From assembly GCA_017942005.1 (NCBI GenBank), contig JAGAVJ010000034.1:1-35784 (forward strand): a DNA stretch of 35,784 bases, given 5' to 3'. Origin of the DNA: Clostridia bacterium. Lineage in GTDB: Bacteria > Bacillota > Clostridia > Oscillospirales > CAG-272. Positions 31,536 to 35,784 of this stretch are shown piece after piece. The notes under the pieces are model-generated. The model made no database searches. It was not told the DNA's origin and saw nothing but the letters and a program-made list of their open reading frames with translations. Position 1 is the first letter of the stretch, and each line of letters opens with the position of its first letter. Made by a program: the position numbers and the translations under genes.

Positions 31536-32189
31536 TTATTTGCCGTCTATAGAAGATGGAAGTGAAAGCGGTATCGTCGTTGGGACCACGGCAGCACTCG
31601 CCATGGCAGAAACTGCTGCTGCATGCTTTTTTCTTCGTCTTTTGGAGATGGGAAACATGGCAAGTGCCGGTACTGGAATTTTTTTAAGCGGGAATTCTTC
31701 CAAGGCCGCTTTGCGTCTCTTCCATTTATTTTTGCCGAACAAATCGGTGACGGCTGCCACCTTGTCATAAAAACAGATGAGCCAGCCTGCTTTTGTTTTC
31801 GGCGGTACCGGTGTTAATGGGAACATATGATGCAAAATCATATCTTTTTCCATGCGTGATAAATCCGGATAATGTGCGGATGCGTTTCCAAGCGCATATT
31901 TCGGATGCACAAATCCGTGAAAATGTGGCGATACTGTTTTATTTTTTCGATTGTATAAATAATAATCATGAAGCAGTGCACCGCGCAAAAATTCCGTCGG
32001 ATCGATCTTTGTACCAAACCGTTTATAGTGACGGTAACAGAGATAGGCGACTTTGACGGAATGATCGTAGACACTGCCCTTGACATGGTGACGGTAGTGT
32101 TTCATGACGCGGTATTCATCGGAATGGGTGATATCGCGTATTTTTTGTGTAAACTCCCGGCTTAACAATTCCTGATTGTATTTTTTCAT
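31536..32189 (-). CDS. HD-domain metal-dependent phosphohydrolase-like protein
   Basis: 217 residues. HD-type metal ligands: 'HVKGSVYDHSVKVAYLCYRHY' (first His), 'LLHDYYLY' (HD pair), 'MILHHMFP' (later His pair) and a final 'CFYDKVAAVTD' (Asp). The order H...HD...H...D is that of the HD superfamily, which cleaves nucleotides or phosphoesters; substrate unknown. The last 35 residues are a basic, Ala-rich tail. SD GGAAGGAG six bases before the ATG. A 399-base frame on the opposite strand overlaps its 3' end but has no coding signs. Confidence 0.83.
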   Translation of the reverse strand: MKKYNQELLSREFTQKIRDITHSDEYRVMKHYRHHVKGSVYDHSVKVAYLCYRHYKRFGTKIDPTEFLRGALLHDYYLYNRKNKTVSPHFHGFVHPKYALGNASAHYPDLSRMEKDMILHHMFPLTPVPPKTKAGWLICFYDKVAAVTDLFGKNKWKRRKAALEEFPLKKIPVPALAMFPISKRRRKKHAAAVSAMASAAVVPTTIPLSLPSSIDGK

Positions 32190-32262
32190 AGCGCTCCTTC
32201 CATATGGGGTATTGACCCGTCATTGAGACGTTTCCGGTGGCGGATTGTACCGTCGCCAAAAG

Positions 32263-32305
32263 AAGTACGCGGCTCCTGCCTATAGAGGCGGGGGACATCG
32301 TACTT
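32263..32305 (-). terminator. Terminator of the DUF212-like gene
   Basis: AAGTACG (32263-32269) with CGTACTT (32299-32305) and an inner CCTGCC/GGCGGG stem. It begins directly after the stop codon; a CTTCTTTT tract follows on the minus strand. Confidence 0.75.
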
Positions 32306-32770
32306 TTAGTATAAGGTGAGGAACATCAGTGCAGCAACCGCGAGACCGACAATGATTCCTGCGGCTACCTGAATGGGTGTATGACCGACAAATTCCTTTA
32401 GTTTTACCTCCGGAACGGTTTTATCGGTTGTGAGCATTTCAACGATTTCTGTCAGTTCGTTGATGACAGCTGCCTGCTTGCCGGTTTCCAGACGAACACC
32501 CATTGCGTCATGGCAGACAATGATAGCGATGATTGCGCTGACTGCAAATTCAAAAGACCCCAATCCATATGTCAAGCCAGCCATGCAGGCAAGAGACGTT
32601 ACCGTTGCAGAATGACCGCTGGGCATTCCGCCGTCACCAAACAGTCGGCGGATATCAAATTTTTTATAAATCCATAAATGCGTAAAGGTTTTTAATACCT
32701 GTGCGACCAGCCATGCAAGAATGCCGGTGATCAGAAACGGATTGGAAATTAAATCAAAAAGCGCGTTCAT
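32306..32770 (-). CDS. Divergent PAP2/DUF212 (YuiD-like) membrane protein
   Basis: 154 residues from the ATG at 32770 (SD AAGGAG). Three to four membrane helices. 'WLVAQVLKTFTHLWIYKKFDIRRLFGDGGMPSGHSATVTSLA' (in two parts) carries the GMPSxHSA phosphatase-like motif, and 'CHDAMGVRLETGKQAAVIN' plus 'EFVGHTPIQVAAG' with the final His match the DUF212 family, related to acid phosphatases/haloperoxidases. Probably acts on a lipid phosphate in the membrane; not proven for the family. The gap 32771-33234 holds the divergent YerC promoter and AT-rich DNA; I see no further gene. Confidence 0.88.
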   Translation of the reverse strand: MNALFDLISNPFLITGILAWLVAQVLKTFTHLWIYKKFDIRRLFGDGGMPSGHSATVTSLACMAGLTYGLGSFEFAVSAIIAIIVCHDAMGVRLETGKQAAVINELTEIVEMLTTDKTVPEVKLKEFVGHTPIQVAAGIIVGLAVAALMFLTLY

Positions 32771-33157
32771 GATGTTCTCCTTGACACGGTGCAAACATTC
32801 CATTACATGCGATAGAATCGGAATAGACACGAAAATGGCTGCTTTGCATACCATGATGTGCAGATAAAATCGTTTGTAGGCGCTTTGGACGTTCTGGTGC
32901 TGCATAAAGGTGTTTCAATCAAAAACCATGTGCAGCGGTGTTTAATGACGATATCATATTTTACAGGTAAACGATTTTATTTCATATTATAGTATACCAT
33001 ATTATTTTGGAACGAACATTCTCCAAATGTTTCAAATATGTTAATTGTTTTTGAATATTAAAAACAAGAACAGCCATGTTTCTAAAGCCGCATGCCTGTA
33101 TGTTCATCATAGAATGGGAAAATCCAATAAAAAAAGCACATATTCACAAATTTCTAC

Positions 33158-33186
33158 TTTACTTTATGTGTAAGTTGTTGTATAAT
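33158..33186 (+). promoter_or_regulatory. Sigma-A promoter for the YerC-methyltransferase genes
   Basis: -35 TTTACT (33158-33163), 17-base spacer, -10 TATAAT (33181-33186). Confidence 0.7.
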
Positions 33187-33234
33187 AAAAGCATAGAAAC
33201 GTCTTGGCGGCCGACAGAAAGGAATACACGCATC

Positions 33235-33567
33235 ATGAATGAAAAAATGAAAGACGAAAAACTGGATTTGCTCTTTCAGAGCATTCTCTCCTTAGCATCC
33301 ATTGATGAATGCTATAATTTTTTTGAAGATCTTTGTACTGTGCCGGAGCTGCAGGAAATGTCACGCCGGCTTTATGCGGCAAAACTGCTCTCTGAAAACT
33401 GTATCTACAATGAAATTGCGGAAAAGACGGGGCTTTCCACTGCGACCATCAGCCGCGTCAACCGCTGCTTGAAGTATGGTGCAGACGGGTACGCGACCAT
33501 TCTCGCGCGTCTGAAGGTACAGGCGCAAACAACAGATGCAGAGGACACAGGAGCAGCACAAGGATGA
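33235..33567 (+). CDS. YerC/YecD-family TrpR-like regulator
   Basis: 110 residues from the ATG at 33235 (SD GAAAGGAAT). All-helical; 'FEDLCTVPELQEMSRRLYAAKLL' and 'YNEIAEKTGLSTATISRVNRCLKYG' match the TrpR-like repressor superfamily and in particular the YerC/YecD branch of Firmicutes. DNA target unknown. The stop overlaps the methyltransferase start (ATGA), so both proteins are made together. Confidence 0.92.
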   Translation: MNEKMKDEKLDLLFQSILSLASIDECYNFFEDLCTVPELQEMSRRLYAAKLLSENCIYNEIAEKTGLSTATISRVNRCLKYGADGYATILARLKVQAQTTDAEDTGAAQG

Positions 33568-34319
33568 GAGGAGCGCCGTACTCAATTTTAGCGGAATGCT
33601 ACGACTCCCTGATGGAAGGGGTGGATTATCCCGCATGGGCAGATTTTTATGAGCGGATGTTTGCGCGTCATCTGAATAAGAAGCCTTCCATTGTGCTTGA
33701 TCTCGGCTGCGGAACTGGAAAATTGACCAACCTCCTTGCCGCGCGCGGATATGATATGATCGGCATTGATTTGTCAGAGGATATGCTGTCCCGCGCTGCA
33801 AAGGCGTCCGAAGAGCAAGGCGTGTCTGTGCTGTATCTTGCACAGGATATGCGTTCTTTTGATTTGTACGGCACGGTAGGCGCGGCGGTTTGTTCCCTTG
33901 ATGGGATCAATTATCTGACCAAACGGGAGGATGTGCTGGCGTGTTTTTCCCGGGTTCACATGTTTTTAGAGGATGGCGGACTGTTTCTGTTCGATGTGAA
34001 TACACCATGGAAGTTTGCGCATGTGTTTGGCGACGAAAGCTATATTTTGGAAGACGAGCATGTCTATCTTGGCTGGCAGAATGCCTACAATCAAAATACC
34101 GGTTTGTGCCGGTTCTACTTAACCATCTTTTTTGAAAAAAAAGATGGGTTATGGGAACGGTATGAGGAGGAACAGTCCGAGCGTGCATACTCTGACCGGG
34201 TATTAACGAAAATGCTTGAAAAAGCCGGCTTTCGGGTATTGGATGTGACCGCGGATCTGCAAGGCACAAAGGCGGGCAATGCCGACGAGCGGCATTATTT
34301 TATCTGTCAAAAGATATAA
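33564..34319 (+). CDS. Class I SAM-dependent methyltransferase
   Basis: 251 residues. Motif I 'IVLDLGCGTGKLTNLLAARGYDMIGIDLS' (split: DLGCGTGK then the acidic strand end GID), 'LYLAQDMRSFDLYG' (motif II region) and 'FLEDGGLFLFDVNTPWKF' (motif III region) place it in the Methyltransf_25/11 group of small-molecule methyltransferases. Substrate unknown. Coupled to the YerC-like gene by a 4-base overlap. No SD of its own is needed for this arrangement. Confidence 0.92.
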   Translation: MRGAPYSILAECYDSLMEGVDYPAWADFYERMFARHLNKKPSIVLDLGCGTGKLTNLLAARGYDMIGIDLSEDMLSRAAKASEEQGVSVLYLAQDMRSFDLYGTVGAAVCSLDGINYLTKREDVLACFSRVHMFLEDGGLFLFDVNTPWKFAHVFGDESYILEDEHVYLGWQNAYNQNTGLCRFYLTIFFEKKDGLWERYEEEQSERAYSDRVLTKMLEKAGFRVLDVTADLQGTKAGNADERHYFICQKI

Positions 34320-34378
34320 GATAGAAAAAGTTCATTTTCGTACCGTAATTTTGCGGCTTCATCGCTTTCGGGCGAAAC

Positions 34379-34411
34379 GGGCTGTCGCATGTTTTCAACT
34401 TGCAACAGCCC
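34379..34411 (+). terminator. Hairpin after the methyltransferase gene
   Basis: GGGCTGT-GCA (34379-34389) pairs with TGC-ACAGCCC (34401-34411), single mismatch. A second hairpin CCGTCA/TGACGG follows. No T-run, so it may be partial; the hslO SD starts about 35 bases on. Confidence 0.5.
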
Positions 34412-34461
34412 CGTCATAGTGCTGTGACGGCCGCAATTCTATGAAGGAAAGGATGTTTCCG

Positions 34462-35388
34462 ATGCAGGAAAAAAAGCAATCTAAAATTTTACGTGCTATG
34501 TCACAGGACGGTTCCGCACGTATTTTTGTTATCAATTCAACGGAGATTGTCAATGAGGCAATCCGATATCACCATACGACACCAACCGCGTCGGCGGCTT
34601 TGGGCAGAACTCTGACCGCGGCATCTTTGATGGGGGTACAGTTAAAGGAGAAGAACAATCTTCTGACACTTGCCTTTCGCGGTGACGGTCCGGCAGGAAC
34701 CATTCTTGCAACAGCGGATTATTATGGTAATGTCAAAGGTTATATTCAGAATCCATTGGTGGATGTTCCGAAGAAGTCCAACGGCAAGCTCAATGTTTCT
34801 GCGGCGGTCGGTCATGGCAGTATGACAGTAACAAAGGATCTTGGGATGCGGGAACCCTATACAAGTCAAGCGCCGATTGTATCAGGTGAGATTGCGGAGG
34901 ATATCACATCCTATTATGCAGCGTCTGAACAGACGCCGACTTTGTGTGCGCTTGGTGTTCTTGTCGATGTGGACTACAGCTGCAAGGGGGCAGGCGGCGT
35001 TTTGATTCAGCTGCTTCCATTTGCAGATGAAAATACCGTGAATCTGATTGAACGCAATGCACAGTTTTTGGCGTCTGTTTCCAATTTATTCGCACAGGGA
35101 AAGAGCAACGAGGAAATTCTGGCATTGGCATTTCAGGATATTCCGTTTGATTTGTTTGATGAAATTTCCGTGGATTATCTCTGTGACTGTTCCAGAGAAC
35201 GCACGGGACGTGCGCTGGTTGCAATCGGTCGAAAAGAAGTAGAGGACATTCTGAAAGAGCAGGGGCAGGTTGAGGTCTGCTGTCATTTCTGCGATAAAAA
35301 GTATATCTTCTCACCCGAAGACTGTGAAGCACTCTTTGCCGAAGCGGAGAAGAACGAAGCGATGGCTGTAGAATCCAATTCTGATTAA
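34462..35388 (+). CDS. hslO: Redox-regulated chaperone Hsp33
   Basis: 308 residues from the ATG at 34462 (10 bases after SD GGAAAGG; an ATG at 34453 touches the SD). The N-terminal domain has 'TPTASAALGRTLTAASLMG' and 'GNVKGYIQNP', the normal Hsp33 core. The C-terminal redox switch is intact: 'DYLCDCSRERTGRAL' (CxC) and 'EVCCHFCDKKYIF' (CxxC), the four zinc-binding cysteines that form disulphides under oxidation and activate the holdase. Cytoplasmic. It stands next to a methyltransferase gene but has a separate leader. Confidence 0.97.
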   Translation: MQEKKQSKILRAMSQDGSARIFVINSTEIVNEAIRYHHTTPTASAALGRTLTAASLMGVQLKEKNNLLTLAFRGDGPAGTILATADYYGNVKGYIQNPLVDVPKKSNGKLNVSAAVGHGSMTVTKDLGMREPYTSQAPIVSGEIAEDITSYYAASEQTPTLCALGVLVDVDYSCKGAGGVLIQLLPFADENTVNLIERNAQFLASVSNLFAQGKSNEEILALAFQDIPFDLFDEISVDYLCDCSRERTGRALVAIGRKEVEDILKEQGQVEVCCHFCDKKYIFSPEDCEALFAEAEKNEAMAVESNSD

Positions 35389-35458
35389 ACGGTTTTGATT
35401 ACGATCTTTTTGCGTTAGAAAAAAATTCAAAAAAATGCAAAAAAATTTCAAAAACCGG

Positions 35459-35487
35459 TTGACAAATCAAAAGAGATGTGATATAAT
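35459..35487 (+). promoter_or_regulatory. Sigma-A promoter of the tRNA cluster
   Basis: -35 TTGACA (35459-35464), 17-base spacer, -10 TATAAT (35482-35487). Consensus in both boxes; the region 35389-35458 is AT-rich and holds no gene. Confidence 0.88.
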
Positions 35488-35543
35488 ATTATACGTCGCA
35501 GGGAGCTGATAAAACAAAGATCAAAAGTCCCAAAGACGTATAT

Positions 35544-35619
35544 GGAAGCTTAGCTCAGCTGGGAGAGCATCTGCCTTACAAGCAGAGGGTCACAGGTTCG
35601 ATCCCTGTAGTTTCCACCA
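35544..35619 (+). tRNA. tRNA-Val (anticodon TAC)
   Basis: 76 bases with encoded CCA. Acceptor GGAAGCT/AGTTTCC (one G-U), anticodon loop CTTACAA, T-loop TTCGATC. Confidence 0.96.
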
Positions 35620-35669
35620 AAAGAACGGAAGTGTTCTTTGTTCGGAGTAAAGAATTGACTTTGCTCTTT

Positions 35670-35746
35670 GGCCTGGTAGTTCAGTTGGTTAGAACGCTAG
35701 CCTGTCACGCTAGAGGTCGTGGGTTCGACCCCCATCCAGGTCGCCA
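35670..35746 (+). tRNA. tRNA-Asp (anticodon GTC)
   Basis: 77 bases with encoded CCA. Acceptor GGCCTGG/CCAGGTC, anticodon stem CTAGC/GCTAG with loop CTGTCAC. Confidence 0.96.
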
Positions 35747-35749
35747 TTC

Positions 35750-35784
35750 GCCTTTGTAGCTCAGTTGGTAGAGCAGGGGACTGA
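35750..35784 (+). tRNA. tRNA-Phe, 5' part (cut by window edge)
   Basis: The D arm (AGCTCAGTTGGTAGAGC) is complete and the anticodon arm begins GGGGACTGA. The anticodon is only visible as GA; Phe (GAA) is the best reading from the stem and from the Val-Asp-Phe order common in Firmicutes. Confidence 0.8.

Noticed and set aside
31372..31770. Plus-strand open frame of 132 codons overlapping the HD gene's 3' end
   Set aside because: It crosses a hairpin and the HD terminator, has no SD, and its amino-acid pattern looks like a reverse-strand shadow of the HD gene's basic tail.
33000..33060. LexA-box-like GAAC...GTTT near the YerC gene
   Set aside because: The halves are not the Firmicutes CGAAC-N4-GTTCG consensus and spacing is wrong.
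1..35784. CRISPR arrays, transposase genes, prophage genes, toxin-antitoxin pairs
   Set aside because: No regularly spaced direct repeats, no transposase or phage structural motifs. The small regulator genes have no convincing toxin partner.

Overview
The window looks like chromosomal DNA of an uncultured gut-type Clostridia, most likely Oscillospirales. Supporting signs are near-consensus sigma-A promoters with 17-nt spacers, AAAGGAGG/GAAAGGAAG Shine-Dalgarno (SD) sequences, tRNA genes with encoded CCA, a YerC/YecD TrpR-like regulator, an ECF transporter S component, and several lipoprotein solute-binding proteins and glycoside hydrolases of the kind found in fermentative gut Firmicutes. Taxonomy is inferred from gene content only.

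Layout. (1) 1-~1110: the edge of a mobile element, probably an integrative conjugative element, with parB (cut by the window) and parA. It ends inside a solute-binding lipoprotein gene, whose C-terminal half is missing. (2) 1094-6961, minus strand: AraC regulator, PnuC-like membrane protein and truncated binding protein; then M20 amidohydrolase, a P-loop kinase with an extra N-terminal domain, and a polysaccharide deacetylase. (3) 7233-13584: AraC regulator and MATE transporter, convergent with clpB, plus a ribbon-helix-helix protein. (4) 13695-17861: GH106-like glycosidase, ECF S component, and an XRE/zinc-ribbon protein on the opposite strand. (5) 18119-25258: membrane-anchored phosphoesterase, an XRE-oxidoreductase fusion, two convergent solute-binding proteins, and an ADP-ribosylglycohydrolase with an attenuator-like leader. 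(6) 25617-31375: an unknown membrane-anchored protein, tRNA-Arg, a GH116-like enzyme, an AraC/GyrI-like regulator and a transglutaminase-like protein; the last part looks AT-rich. (7) 31536-35784: HD hydrolase, DUF212/YuiD-like membrane protein, YerC-like regulator, SAM methyltransferase, Hsp33 and a tRNA-Val-Asp-Phe cluster.

How the genes fit together. Much of the window reads as small carbohydrate-scavenging units: extracytoplasmic binding lipoproteins, glycosidases without signal peptides, an oxidoreductase, a deacetylase and AraC regulators. No ABC permease or ATPase is visible.

The most unusual feature is a recurring 5' leader. In about ten genes a GAAAGGAAG-type SD is separated from the start codon by a hairpin of unrelated sequence, followed by about 9-15 nt (23 nt in one case) that often resembles TTATGGTCATAAAAATG. 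Before the MATE, GH106, GH116 and one binding-protein gene there is also an upstream conserved hairpin whose tip is either a TTAC loop or two extra arms making a three-way junction. The stems change by compensating substitutions, which suggests a functional RNA family. A second dispersed repeat of about 155 bp is present in two good copies and one decayed copy.
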